A stretch of 64,000 bases of DNA from Tridacna crocea (GCA_943736015.1 OX031073.1:24703210-24767209); one strand, 5' to 3'; counted from the first letter of the stretch, positions 1 through 10,984 are shown. Program-made: numbers and translations. Notes: generated from the letters alone by a model not told the origin.

Positions 1-73
1 TTTTCCTTCATCCACTATATTTGGAAAGGCTTCTTTCTCATGGTGGTTAAAAGTTCAGGTTTGTAGTAAATGG
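1..73 (-). mobile_element. Family A MITE, right end only (cut by window edge)
   Basis: The sequence runs from the end of the palindrome through AAGGCTTCTTTCTC to GTAAATGG and TTAA at 74-77. Confidence 0.6.
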
Positions 74-344
74 TTAAGATTTCTGTAATTAGCTTTGGTG
101 GCTATACCATTTAAAGGAATTCAACAATTCAAGCAATATGACAAAGATCAAGCATATTTGAACACTCTGCTTAGGTGAATTTCTGGCTCTATAGCAATTC
201 TATTTTGAGAGGGACCTTAAATAACAGCGAACAGACAATTCCTAACTCTTTACTAAATTGCACTCTGGTCGATATTGAAAGCTATGAAAGTCTAAGAAAA
301 ATCATCATTTGGCCTCAAATAATTACATCTGATTTTCAAAATCG

Positions 345-460
345 AAAAACCTCTGTAAGAAAGGATAAAATGACTGATACCAGCATTTTATCCTTTTCCG
401 ACGATGTTTTCAAAAGTTTCTCTATAAAGGTCAACAAAAACTCTGAGCTTTGGGTTGACA
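345..460 (-). mobile_element. Family A MITE, degraded core
   Basis: A decayed palindrome lies around GGATAAAATGACTG / CCAGCATTTTATCC with the right-flank TTTTCAAAAG block. The ends are not recognisable. Confidence 0.5.
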
Positions 461-824
461 AGTTCAGCTACCACAAATTTTGCAAGATATTTTTCTTCCA
501 TTTTAATGGTAAATGAACAATTACTATGTGCCTCATAAGTTTGGATGTAAATCATAAAGTGCTGTCCCTACCAATACTTTAATACCAACATAGGAAAGAG
601 TATAACAATGCTTAAACTTTATGCAGCCTGGCTGTAAAATGGTTTGATAAAATACAGCACATACCTTGCTACCTTAGCAAAAGGCTTTGTCTTCTGACAA
701 TTTCCCTGTTTCTAGGCAACCGTTCAGACTCAATTGCTTGATCAGCACAGCCAAACAATCTGTGTTGTCCTATACAAGGTTTATCGTTATCCACATGTCA
801 AATAACCTGTTGTTTTCACCTAGG

Positions 825-895
825 GAGGAAAACCACAAAAAATATGGGAAAAGGAGAAATGTTGGCTACCACTTTTCTCACAGTCTTTTGTAACC
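825..895. mobile_element. Family A MITE fragment
   Basis: Only a degenerate palindrome (GGGAAAAGGAGAAATGTTGG) is recognisable. Confidence 0.4.
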
Positions 896-979
896 CATTC
901 ATCCATCTTTTGTAGCCCCATCATTTGAAATTCATCTAATTTGTCCTATGCAAATGCTTTGCATTCTGGGAAATCCTAC

Positions 980-1183
980 ATTTTATCACACAATGACAAA
1001 TTTTAAAGACCCGAAGAAGAAGAAGTTGGAAAACATTGTGGCTGGTAACCAGAATTTTCTCCTTTTCCAACAATGTTTTCTACCCTTCACAAAACATATT
1101 TCAAGTTTTCACTCACTTTTATGATGTCATCTGCAAAAGCTTTTAATTTGGACCAATCTAAAATTATGTCGTTTGGTAAAAAG
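980..1183 (+). mobile_element. Family A MITE, diverged
   Basis: All blocks are present in order: the TCACACAAT end, a shortened left palindrome arm, the CTTCACAAAACA segment, the GTCATCTGCAAA segment, and TTTGGTAAAAAG next to TTAA (1184-1187). Confidence 0.75.
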
Positions 1184-1187
1184 TTAA

Positions 1188-1390
1188 CTCATTACCAAAC
1201 TGGTCTGAATTTAAAGCATTTGCAGGCCACATATTGAAAGTAGCTCATTGATGATTTTGTCTTTGTGATGATAGAATACATTGTGGGAAAAGGAGAAAAT
1301 TCTGTTACCAGCATTTTTTTCCTTTTCCAACAATGTTTTAAAAAGTTTCTTTTGCAGGGCTGTTGAAACTTGTGATTGCAATTTAGAATC
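1188..1390 (-). mobile_element. Family A MITE, diverged, sharing TTAA with its neighbour
   Basis: It begins CTCATTACCAAAC directly after TTAA 1184-1187. The palindrome is at 1280-1345. The right end has decayed. Confidence 0.7.
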
Positions 1391-1444
1391 TTACCTAGAA
1401 AAAAAATGTGGATTTCAAAAGAATTTTAAATCTAATGCTAAACA

Positions 1445-1585
1445 GCAATGTAATCTTCAGCTACATGTACATACAGGCTGCAACAATGTAATCTTCAGCT
1501 ACATGTACCTTTCTCTATGCTCAACCTTTATATTCAAAAAAAAACTAGACAGCAATGAGACTAACTAGACAGCAATGAGACTAAA
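1445..1585 (+). repeat. Two small tandem duplications
   Basis: A 27-bp segment ending CTACATGTAC is repeated around 1448-1508, and a 19-bp segment (ACTAGACAGCAATGAGACT) is repeated at 1548-1584. They are local slippage or short duplications with no wider element visible. Confidence 0.7.
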
Positions 1586-1589
1586 CAAT

Positions 1590-3500
1590 CTGAACAAAAA
1601 ATTAAATTCAAATTCTTGAACACTCAAATTCAATTCCTTATTTACACTTCCAAACAATGGTCCAAGTAAATGGAGCACGCAAAGTATAAAAGAAAGCTTC
1701 TGTGGTGAAAGTTGCTTCTGCCATATCCTGTAACTTGAAAATTTTAAAACTGAGTGTCAAACCCTCACAATCTACATGGATCAGGGTTTTCCCCTACTCC
1801 TTTTTTTATTTAATTGATACCCTCAAATTTTCTTTAATATATAGATCTATCCCCCAAAATTTAATCATTTTCCTTCCTTCAGTCATGTAAACTGAGGATA
1901 AAAGTCAAAGAAAGCCCCTGATGTATCTTACAGAAACCAAACAAAATTTAGTTTACTCACATTTACCATGTTACTCAATCTTGTATCTGCTTCAAATAGG
2001 GTCTCAAACCTCTTCATAACTGGTAGTAGGCTACTGGATTGTATCCATTTTCAGTATGAGCAACCATTGAAATTCAGCCATGATCTGTAAGATTTGATGT
2101 GAATCAGCATGTCATGCAGCCGATGAAAACTTCTGCTCTCACAACTAAACAGGGTCATTTTATCCCAAAGAAGCTATAAATGTACTGCAATACAGAAAAA
2201 TAAAATACCTTTTGATGAGGGCAATCCTAACGGTATTGAATTAAAAGCTTTTCCCAGATAACTTTACTATTTTTCACAAAGATTCATGATTGTTTGTTTA
2301 TGTTCGTGTGTCAAATTATGACCTCTGGCAGACATATTTTAGATGACGTCAAACATATGACATCATCTGACGTCATCAATATTATAGACAAAATCTATTT
2401 GCAGTAAGGCTAAATTTTACTATAAAACGATTTATTCCGTGTTGAAGGGAAACATATAACAATGAAATAAACACAAATTGCAAGACATTACTTTTTTTTC
2501 AATAATCTGACGTTGCATAGATCTATTCAGTAGCGTTGTACTTTATTATGCACACGCACTGAAGAAAGGCGCCTAAAAAAAATGCACTTTTCATTTAGTG
2601 GATCATCTGCATCCACTTTTTAAACATTCTCTTTTGACAATACTAGATCTTGTTTGTTGACAATGTCTTTACACCGTGTTCCTTGTGTAGACCCTATGCA
2701 TAATTAAGAAAAGGACTTTTTTTTTAAAAAAACTTACCCACATCTGTAGTGTATCTTTCGGCTTCAAAATGGCGGTTGTTGTTTCGCCCTGGGATAAAAC
2801 GCCCAATTCAAATTTCGGCCCATTACAAGTTCGCCCCATACAAAATAAACCCATAGTCTAAACACCATTATCAGTCATTTGTAGTGGGACTCTTGTTTGA
2901 TGCATAAATCGAAACTTTTAAATTTTCCTGTTTGATTCTATATTTAATGTCTATACAATTATCGTCTGAATCGTGAGCAAATGAAAGCGAACTCGGAGAT
3001 AGAATTTTCAATTATCCTACCAACGATAAAATGTGTCTTAATTATGTAATCAGATACAAATCGAACAATACATGTATAAAGAAAAAAAAAAAAACACACA
3101 CACACATTCAAAAAGCATATGTTCGTGCTTTCAATTCGGATGATGAACGTTGTAAGATAGGCCTATACAGCCGAGTGAAATTCTGGTAGACCTATCAACA
3201 GTCAATATAACGTTCTCAACTGTGAACATATGACTGTAAAGTGATTTTTCAAAAATGAAGAGAGTAGCATTGTGTCTGATAAAAAAGTTCCCCATTATTG
3301 CAAAAGTTAGATATAGACCTGTGCAAATGTTGTTTGTTTTTTTTCTCTCTAATGATTTAGATCTTTGACAAGATAGAACAATGACGATGAAGCATAGTCA
3401 TTTTCATTTCTAAGAAGTTTCTATTTACATAAATTTTAATCATAGAGTAATAGTAAATGATGTGTATCGAGTGCAGCTGAACGGAATTCCATGTCGCCCA
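1590..3500. other. Unassigned non-coding DNA
   Basis: No open frame with recognisable content and no intact repeat ends were found. It includes a poly(A)/CA run near 3080-3110 and a paired TGACGTCA site listed separately. A short cluster of CGCCC motifs occurs at 2785-2840. Confidence 0.5.
2342..2378. promoter_or_regulatory. Two CRE/ATF octamers in an inverted repeat
   Basis: TGACGTCA occurs at 2344-2351 and 2368-2375 inside a 36-bp symmetrical block. This octamer is the CREB/ATF consensus. No transcription unit is visible beside it, so activity is uncertain. Confidence 0.35.
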
Positions 3501-3579
3501 CACCAGAGGGTGGGAGAAAATAATTGACCTAAAAGGGCATCAAAACTCTTGATCGTCAATACGCATGAGCGGACGGTAA

Positions 3580-3976
3580 CTCTCGATTGAAACGGCTAAG
3601 TGTGCATAATTCGCCGGCAAGAGAACACCAGCGTTTCAGAATGAAACACCCCTTACACAGTTTTGTGTTTGAAGTCATCAGAACTCACTCGAAGCTATTT
3701 ATTACAATGACATTTCAATACAATTAATGAGAAATTAAGTTAGTGTGGTTTACTTCACATTTTTTAAACCTTAGCCCAAAACACTGGTGTTTAATATTTG
3801 CACGCCGGCGTTCTGAAATAAACACACGCGTTTCATTATGGAACACCTCCCTTTCAGTTTGAAACGACTGTTTAATTAGTGAACGTCATGTGTTTTGGTA
3901 TTGCACACCTCGAAACGGCAATCTTTCGCTATGGAACACTTTCGAAACGCGTCACGCGTTACCATTTTTTACAGTG
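3580..3976. repeat. Repeat-like block with GAAACR/TGGAACAC motifs ending in TTTTTACAGTG
   Basis: Motifs such as GCGTTTC and TATGGAACAC recur four or more times in both orientations. The right edge reads TTTTTTACAGTG, which resembles the terminus of hAT or CACTA elements (CACTGTAAAAA). The opposite end was not found. Confidence 0.35.
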
Positions 3977-4065
3977 CAGCATTTTCTCCTTTTTCCCATA
4001 ATGTTTTCAATAGGCCTAGAATTATCTCTGGGTCATAAAAAAACCAGGGATTGTTTGGTAAAGGG
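3972..4065 (-). mobile_element. Family A MITE, right half
   Basis: It starts at the palindrome midpoint (GCAGCATTTTCTCC) and ends TTTGGTAAAGGG next to TTAA 4066-4069. The left half is missing. Confidence 0.7.
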
Positions 4066-4193
4066 TTAAATATCACAACAGGAATTAACACATACTAATT
4101 TCTAGATTAGTGAACTCAAAATGAATCTCTAAGTCATTTACACGAAAAAGGGGATGCATAAACGTTTGCAGTTTTGTCTAAAGGTTGACTTAA

Positions 4194-4416
4194 TCCTTCA
4201 TCCCATAAGGCATTTCTATGGTATCTCTAATTGACCCTAACTAACAGTTAGGATGAAGCCATTTCTTATGCGTATATATGACATCTTTTGATAGCATAGA
4301 AAACATTGTGACAAAAGGTGAAATTGCTCGTGACGAGCAATTTCACCTTTTGCCACAATGTTTTCAAAAGGCTCCTACAAGTAATGCGTAGAAATGAGTA
4401 TCCATGTAGTAAAGGG
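4194..4416 (+). mobile_element. Family A2 MITE (TTGCTCGTGACGAGCAA core), 223 bp
   Basis: It is flanked by TTAA 4190-4193 and 4417-4420. Like family A it has an off-centre palindrome opening with AAAACATTGTG, but the inner arm reads ACAAAAGGTGAAATTGCTCG. Non-palindromic flanks also differ from A. It is nearly identical in layout to 15936-16156 and 61137-61361. Confidence 0.85.
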
Positions 4417-4432
4417 TTAATACATATGTAGA

Positions 4433-4572
4433 ATGGCCCTTTGACATACAGGAAATGCCCAAAAGTAAAAAATATTTCGACTTATGTCAGTCAGCGGGGA
4501 CTGCGCAGGCTGACATGAACCGATACTTTTTTGCAGGTGCATTTAGCCCCCTTTTCACAGAGCACGGTTCAA
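4433..4572 (+). repeat. Family D interspersed repeat
   Basis: Shared blocks GAATGGCCCTTTGACA, a CTGCGCAGGCTGACATG core and GATACTTTTTTGCAG recur at 7330-7470, 18028-18140 and partly 31585-31660. The core is a weak inverted repeat. The class is unknown. Confidence 0.6.
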
Positions 4573-4637
4573 TGTATTTTCGGTTTCTCTAAACATACAT
4601 GTATATGCACATACTGATTCCATCGTCAGACGAATGT

Positions 4638-5226
4638 TTTTTCTGCAGAAGTTGTGTTACTTACAAATGTAGAAACTGCTGGAGAAAAAGACAAAGAATG
4701 TTCTTAAGAATGATTGGTGAATACGGGCTCTGATCTCATAGGTACTGAGGATGCAACGATAAAAAAAGGACTGCTACAAAAAAATAAACAGTATACAGAC
4801 AAAAATGACGTTACCAAAGTATAACGCTGACTTTATGTTACAATGATATGCTATAATCTGGCACAGTCTTTTGGCTTGGATCCACGACCACCGGATTGCA
4901 GTGCAAGTACTACTGGGCTCGTATTCACCAACCATTCCTTTTTAGATAATTCGTCTTAATCTCTTAGGTTTTCTAAATCTGTAAATAACACAACTTCTGA
5001 TCGGCTGAACCGAATGGTTTAGCCAATCAGATGTTGTGTTACTTACAAATATAGAAAATGCTGGAGAATAAAACAAAGAGCGTTCTTAAAGAATAATTGG
5101 TGAATACGGGTCCTGCTGATCTCATAGGTAAAAAAGGGACTGCTACAGAAAAAAAACACTACAGACAGAAATGACGTTACCAAAGTATAACTCTGACTTT
5201 ATGTTAAAATAATATGCCATAATCAC
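4638..5226 (+). repeat. Imperfect direct duplication plus foldback element CCCGTATTCACC (family C)
   Basis: Segments 4638-4858 and about 5031-5224 are diverged copies sharing the ATGACGTTACCAAAGTATAA block. Between and over them lies a foldback at 4917-5113 whose arms begin with CGTATTCACCAACCATTC and fold at GGCTGAACCGAATGGTTTAGCC. A cleaner copy of the foldback is at 31666-31852. Confidence 0.75.
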
Positions 5227-5461
5227 CCACTAAAACGACAACAAAAGTCGTCGCTTTGATGACATAAACGGTTATTTGGGCTTAATCGGACATTATCGTT
5301 GTAATGATGGTATACGACACGCGCCATCCACTGCGCATGTCGAGACTGTATTCCTGGTTTTCAAATCTGATGGAGGCTATCTTCGTGACAGAAAAGACAA
5401 CAAGTCTATCTGAACGTTGCTTAAATGACAAGCCAAAGTCGATAGCCAGCTGGAATAGATC

Positions 5462-5535
5462 AGAGTGGTAAGGCCAGTGACTTGTGAACGACAAATCCAA
5501 GGACGTTTTAGGACGTGGGTTCGATCCCCATGGCT
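5462..5535 (+). repeat. tRNA-like promoter fragment (SINE head)
   Basis: An A-box-like GTGGTAAGGCCAG and a B box GGTTCGATCCC are spaced as in a tRNA, followed by an A-rich run. The stems do not pair well, so this is a tRNA-derived retroposon fragment and not a tRNA gene. Confidence 0.5.
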
Positions 5536-5561
5536 GGCTGATAAAAAAAAAAAATATAGAG

Positions 5562-5717
5562 GATATTTGTTTTTTTCGGTGAAAGATCGAAATTTATTTC
5601 ATCGAGTGGACACCATCGGTAATATTTTCACGAGTGGCGCAGCCACGAGTGAAAATATTACCGATGGTGTTCACGAGATGAAATAAATTTCGATCTTTCA
5701 CCGAAAAAAACAAATAT
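5562..5717. repeat. Long palindrome, arms about 75 bp
   Basis: The left arm from ATATTTGTTTTTTTCGG and its reverse complement on the right match except for a few bases, and meet at GTGGCGCAGCCAC. It directly abuts the TIR element at 5720-6008. Confidence 0.9.
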
Positions 5718-5719
5718 TC

Positions 5720-6008
5720 TATTTATTTCATGCTTTTAACCCTTTTTTGGAGGAGCTTTATCAAAATTCAGTACAGTTCTTTCCCCTTATTCCCCGTGGC
5801 GTACCCCTCCCGCATAGCAACGTAACGTCAAGCGCGAGAAATGTAAGGTATATGACGTCATATTTCCCATCTGGTTGTTAGGCACGCGCAATTTACCTAG
5901 GCAACAAGAATGTGAAAATCGGTATTTTCACTGGTGGAACCAGTGTAAGATCGAAAAATATTTTCACTGCTATTTCTCGATATCCTACCGGAAAGCATGA
6001 AATAAATA
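5720..6008. mobile_element. 289-bp TIR element (TATTTATTTCATGCTTT)
   Basis: The terminal inverted repeats TATTTATTTCATGCTTT (5720-5736) and the matching right end (5992-6008) are identical. The interior is non-coding and holds TGACGTCA near 5852. No target duplication is clear and the superfamily is unassigned. Confidence 0.7.
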
Positions 6009-6057
6009 ACAATCTTTTGGGCGAGACGTTAAACCTAGGTCCTGTAAATAAGATTTG

Positions 6058-6262
6058 GTTGAATGGTGTTTTACGCCGCTTTCAACGTTATTTCAGTCAT
6101 ATCACGGCGACAGTTCACATATTCATGTTTCCTGGGTTTCACCAGTACTAGGCTAGGCCCTAAAGTGTCTTGCCCAAGGACGCTCCTGTGAAAAAAAACC
6201 CAGGGGAGATAGTGAGGCTCGGACCCGGGAGCTCCAGATCACGAGTCCTGCACTTTACCATT
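6058..6262 (-). mobile_element. tRNA-derived SINE, antisense
   Basis: The conserved GGTGTTTTACGCCGCTTTCAACGTTATTTCAG-type body, shown by the ACGCCGCTTTCAAC block, is followed on the right by an inverted B box (CGGACCCGGGAGC) and inverted A box. Related copies lie at 13620, 26338 and 37201. Confidence 0.7.
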
Positions 6263-6299
6263 GAGCCCTGTAAATAAGAAATTATTTCGAACATATATC

Positions 6300-6518
6300 A
6301 CTTTCCCAAACAATCCCAGGTTTTTACGATGCTGGGAAAGGCTTTTGAAAACACTGTAGGAAAAGGAGAAAATGCTGGTAACCAGCATTTTCTCCATTTC
6401 CAACAATGTTTTATCTTCTCTTTCATAGACAAAAATCATTTTTTACATTACATTTGATTTGCTTTCTGCAAATGCTTACGATTCGGTCTTGTCCAAAATT
6501 TTGTGGTTTAGGAAAGGG
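6300..6518 (+). mobile_element. Family A MITE
   Basis: It begins CTTTCCCAAACAATCCCAG and ends TAGGAAAGGG with TTAA 6519-6522. The palindrome is at 6345-6415, with one arm slightly decayed. Confidence 0.8.
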
Positions 6519-6617
6519 TTAAATTACGAATAACAAAAGAGCTGATCTTTCTTACATTTTTTTCCCAGTTCTCATAATAATTAGAAATGAGCCCTACTCC
6601 GGTAAAATGGGGCTTAA

Positions 6618-6837
6618 CCCATTACCACACAATCCCTACTTTTGACGCCCCTGAGACAGAAGCCTCTAGAAAACACTGTGGGAAAAGGAGAAAATGCTGG
6701 TAACCAGCATTTTCTCCTTTTCCCACAGTGTTTTCTACCCTTTCCGGAACAAATTTCAATTTTTCAGTCACCTTTATTTTGTCGTCTGCAAATGCTTTCA
6801 ATTTGGACCAGTCTAAAATTTTCTCGTGTGGTAAAGA
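6618..6837 (+). mobile_element. Family A MITE, well preserved
   Basis: The left TTAA is 6614-6617; the right site has decayed to GTAA. The palindrome arms carry the paired CACTG/CAGTG change also seen in the copy at 51201. Confidence 0.88.
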
Positions 6838-6901
6838 GTAATGGCAATTCCGTGTGGCATTATATCATGGAAATCATCCAATAATGATGGATCCATTATA
6901 A

Positions 6902-7305
6902 TCTACACTAGGACGAAAAAGAAACGCAGGGTAACCATTTAAGGTAGGTTAAAGGTGTATAACTTGATTGGAAATTCTAAATTATGATTTTATGTTTACC
7001 ACTGATCAGTTTTGAATATTTTCACGAATTTTCATTTCAGTGTGGACAAAAGGAAATGAGAAAATGGCTTCTTATTGACATTAGCCCCATCCTCAGTGAA
7101 AACATAGGCAATGAGTTTGGTTTTTACACTTATTTATTTTTCGAATTTTGTTTCGAATTTTGGAATTTTGTTTCGAATTTTGGAATTTTCGTTAACTCTG
7201 TGGCGACAACCGCCACAAAAACGTAGTGACCGACTGCATATGGAGACTCAAAGCTTGTTCAATATCTCGTATGGTACACTGCGTTTCTTTTTCGTCCTAG
7301 TATAT
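6902..7305. mobile_element. 404-bp element with about 30-bp terminal inverted repeats
   Basis: CTAGGACGAAAAAGAAACGC at 6908-6927 recurs exactly inverted at the right end (22 identical bases, 6908-6929 versus 7279-7300), with weaker similarity extending outward and inward. The interior has a TTTCGAATTTTGGAA tandem patch at 7138-7190 and no coding content. A TA flank is possible. Confidence 0.7.
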
Positions 7306-7329
7306 TTTGCCTTATAACCAAATGATATC

Positions 7330-7470
7330 TGAGTTAAAATGGCATCTGAACAAACAGAGTTCAAAAATAGCAAAAAGTTTCGAATCAGGTCAGCCTGCGC
7401 AAATTGGGCATGCTTGCCTGATTCGATACTTTTTGCAGATACATTCAGCTCCTTTTTCATAGAATTTGAC
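7330..7470 (+). repeat. Family D interspersed repeat
   Basis: It shares the GTCAGCCTGCGCAAATTGGG core and the GATACTTTTTGCAG block with 4433-4572 and 18028-18140. Confidence 0.6.
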
Positions 7471-7497
7471 CCAAATATTTGTTTTGCAGTTATTTAA

Positions 7498-7718
7498 CTC
7501 ATTACCACACAACAATATTTTAGGCTCATCCAAATCGAAAGCATTTGCAGACGACAAAATAAAAGTGACTGAAAATTTGAAATTTGTTTTGTGAAGGATA
7601 GAAAACATTGTGGAAAAAGGAGAAAATGCTGGTAACCAGCATTTTCTCCTTTTCCCACGATGTTTTCAAAAGGCTTCTCTTTCAGGGCCGTAAAAACCAG
7701 GGATTGTTTGGTAAAGGA
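7498..7718 (-). mobile_element. Family A MITE, 221 bp
   Basis: TTAA lies at 7494-7497 and 7719-7722. The flanks are in reverse orientation, yet the central heptamer is GGTAACC, which in most reverse copies is GGTTACC. Confidence 0.92.
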
Positions 7719-8089
7719 TTAAAGAAGAAATCCGGGATTAAAATCTGCGAATACAGGGCGTTTACGTCGATCGTTTATGTCAAACGAAGTTATCTTCTCG
7801 TGAAATCTCGTCAGGGGCGTGACTGTCACGTAGTTTTTTGATGAACCCACTAAAGAACGTTATCGGCGGGCTATTGTCTCTACCGCGCTAGACAATTTAT
7901 AAATAAAACGCTACAAAAACCCATCAGTGTACGAAGCGTATTGGAGACGAAACGCCATTTAAAGATGGCTGCCCTCTCAACCATAACCAATTGCTGTATT
8001 AATTCGTTATTTCCTGAGAAATATTTGTTTAACAGCCGATTTTTTTTTAAAAATAAAAACATCCGTGTAAGAAAAAAATGTACAATGTG

Positions 8090-8200
8090 AATGACGGCGG
8101 GGTTAATATATTAATGTTAAAAACATGGTGAGAAAAGGAGAAATTCCTCGAAACGAGGAATTTCTCCTTTTCCCACCACGTTTTTAAAAGCGTTCAGTTG
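8090..8200. mobile_element. A-like palindrome with a different core (TTCCTCGAAACGAGGAA)
   Basis: GAGAAAAGGAGAAATTCCTCG and its inverse form a perfect arm pair at 8114-8177. The outer arms (AAAACATGGTG / CACCACGTTTTT) resemble family A. The ends are not defined, although TTAA motifs occur at 8083-8105. Confidence 0.6.
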
Positions 8201-8203
8201 CAT

Positions 8204-8216
8204 GGGGGGGGGGGGG
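8204..8216. repeat. Poly(G) run of 13
   Basis: This is an uninterrupted G homopolymer next to the palindrome at 8090-8200. A poly(A) run follows at 8346-8367. Confidence 0.9.
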
Positions 8217-8219
8217 AAA

Positions 8220-9720
8220 TAGTCTCCTTTGGGTGGTAATGTTTGCATCCTTATAATATCTGAATCTAATTAGGAAACTTTTTGCATAACTAAAGCTTAG
8301 GTCAAGATCAGACAACTTTTCTAAGAGTGCTTACTTACCCTTAATTGAAAAAAAAAAAAAAAAAAAATCTCGAAACCTTCTTTTCTTTCTTTTTCTGAAT
8401 AGAAATACGTCGGTTCCTTTTTAGTTATGCTGTCAAAAGAGGGTTTCATGGACCTTCGTGATGCATTATACTGAGTAAGTCATTATAAAACAAGAAAATT
8501 TTGATGCAGAACATCAATGACGCTGCAAATCAATTGCTTCTGAAATATACCACATTACAGCATTTCAAATTGTTCAAGGTAAATTTTTATGCAGAAATCG
8601 GTGAGGAATGAACTGAGAAGCCCTAAACAATCCTTAGAATCCAATTAAAAACTCAAAAAAGAAAGAGGCAATAATGGTAAGACACAGTTATACCCATTCT
8701 TCGGCGAATTTAACCAAAGTTCAATTGGAGCTTTATACAAAAGCAGTTGTAACTCGGCAATCATTACAAGAAAATAGTAATAAGACTAGATGCTACATTA
8801 CCAAATTGATATAAAAAAAAAAAAACTGGGAATGAAATAACCAAAGTTAACACTAAATGATCAAAGTAAGTACGGAATGACCAAGAAAAAATATATAACG
8901 GTGGGTACGAAATGACCAAACTTGCACGAAATGGCCTTGGTACGACATGATCTTATTACAAAATGACTAGAAGCTGAGTAAACAATATGGCTGTCTCCAT
9001 AGGTACTTTTCAAAAGCGAATAAAAATATAATGCCGCCACTCATACGGCGCCAAAGTAACAGGTTCATATGCAAATAATCAATGTTGTCTTGCGAATTAC
9101 TAAGTCTGGATATAGAATGGTCTTCTGACATGTGGAAATTTAAAAAAAAAAAATGCGAAAAGCAAAGTTATGTAATCACCATGTCTACTGTAACACCATA
9201 GGGAATAAATTAAACACTAAGTCTTATTTTCATGTTAACTCCTATAGATATTCAATATTTCGGCCAGAGTCCTTTTTCAAGAACAAAAAAGAAACTTTCA
9301 CTGCTACTACATTTTAACAGTCTTCGCGAGCCAAGTTTTACGATCACTACGTGGATCTTACCTTGGCTGATTAAGCCCGATTTCAGATTCCTTCGATGCG
9401 TCCTCTATTGGATGCTGGTTATAACCCCCCTTTACATCATATTTCTCAAAGCCAATGAAATATCGTTTTACAAACCGCTTACGAACACATATGAAGCAAT
9501 AAGCAGACATCCACGTGGGTTTCCATGTTTACCTTCTATTCGAAAGGCAGCTACCTTCTTCTATTTTTATCAACGATGAAATGCTACGAGCGATTTCATC
9601 CGTTGCAGTTAGAGCTGGCTGCATCCATTGAAAAAGCGTATCGGGGGAACGCAAAAATCAAGCTCGATCCGCCAAGGGTAGAGTAGCGTAGTGAATCGTC
9701 AGCCTTGGCTTGCGAAGATG
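8220..9720. other. Unassigned non-coding DNA
   Basis: No recognisable repeat ends are present. The motif AAATGACCAAA recurs at 8825-8930. A 115-codon open frame at 9232-9579 shows no known domain or splice context and is not called a gene. Confidence 0.5.
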
Positions 9721-9785
9721 CAGTCCCACCATGACAGTTTGTTAACAAACAAGCTGTCATATAAACAAACTGTCATGGTGGACTG
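9721..9785. repeat. Short palindrome, arms about 22 bp
   Basis: CAGTCCCACCATGACAGTTT and its inverse flank a 20-bp middle. It is probably the remains of a foldback element. Confidence 0.7.
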
Positions 9786-9789
9786 ATGA

Positions 9790-10310
9790 CGGAAGCCCCT
9801 GTCTCACCCAACCTGTTCTTGTAGAAAGTCTTACCCCGGTCAACAAAATCCCTGCTGCGGTCGAGAAGGGACGTTTCATTAAAATCTCTTTTGCCAGAAT
9901 GTGGCTGAGTAGTAGAAAAAGCGAAGATATTTAAAGAAATAGAGAGCATATATTGTCGTTGAACAAAGTGAAAAATCATCCAGGAAAATGGCACAAGGAG
10001 TTCAAACCCTCCCCTCCTCCCTCCCGTTTTTATTTTGAATGAGTTTTAGTGTAGACTAAAATAGCATTTAAACCACTAGTTTCAGAGATAAAAATAATGA
10101 CATAAGATAATAGATATAAATATATGAGAAATTAGGTAATCAAGATTTAATTCCCGACCTATTAAATGATAATTGGCATATTCATTGTATGGCATATAAA
10201 ACAACAAATCTTACCCTGTCGTATTTTTCAAAATTGTCGACGAAAATAAAATTAACTTTTGTTGCATTGTTTGACAATGGGTGGGTTTAAATATAGAGGG
10301 CTACTAAAGG
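9790..10310. other. Unassigned non-coding DNA
   Basis: AT-rich sequence with no repeat ends, hairpins or open frames that I can support. Confidence 0.4.
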
Positions 10311-10312
10311 AG

Positions 10313-10382
10313 CGACGGAGAGTGTAGAGCAAGATCAGACTGCACTTACGTGCAGTCTGATCTTGCTCTAAACTCTCCGAGA
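10313..10382. mobile_element. Family B hairpin, partial
   Basis: The family B hairpin (AGATCAGACTGCAC / GTGCAGTCTGATCT) has outer arms changed on both sides to GAGCAAG/CTTGCTC. The flanks are lost. Confidence 0.65.
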
Positions 10383-10703
10383 AATGAAGGTACGTTCGTG
10401 AAAGTCAGAATAAGAGTTAAAACAATAAAGACGTATCAGAGGCGATTAGTTGCACAATGATAAATTATTTTTGATTACGACAGAAGATTTTCCCGATTAA
10501 AAATACGCAGGGAGTCGTCTCGCCATCGTTTAAGGTAATTATACCCTGCAGACGTACAGTTTTTTGCCTTGCATTAAGTCATTTTGTCGCAATATTCTTC
10601 ACTTTCATTCAACCATAAACATTTTTGTCAATTTTTCCCAACACGCCTAATATTATATTTTTGCGACTAAATTTGATTTTCGAACGGCGCAGATGTAAGA
10701 TTA

Positions 10704-10895
10704 CAGAGCCCCAGTTACGGAGGGGAGGTGGTATTCTAAATCCGTTATTTCTCATCCAAACCCTATGTTGTGGGTACTCATTAGAATCGTCTCAATGAGA
10801 CGATTCTAATGAGTACCCATAACATAGGGTTAAGTGGAGAATAATTGATATTTTTAATTTTGAAACCAAAATTACACCCTCTATCTGGAGCCCTG
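10704..10895. mobile_element. 192-bp foldback element, CAGAGCCCCAG/CAGGGCTCCAG ends
   Basis: The ends start CAG and are roughly inverted. The middle (10765-10837) is a near-perfect hairpin with arms of about 33 bp around GTCTCAATGAGAC. CAGGG-type ends suggest a hAT-like MITE, but no 8-bp duplication is visible. Confidence 0.6.
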
Positions 10896-10984
10896 ATTTG
10901 ACTGCACATGCAGTGGTAAGTTTCAGCTTTTATCGCCCTTTTTCTCGAAAAGGTTTTTAGGCATCCTAGGACACGTACATGCCG

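Noticed and set aside
9232-9579. 115-aa open frame
   Set aside because: Longer than its neighbours but with no domain, no Kozak-like start context and no splice context; likely chance.
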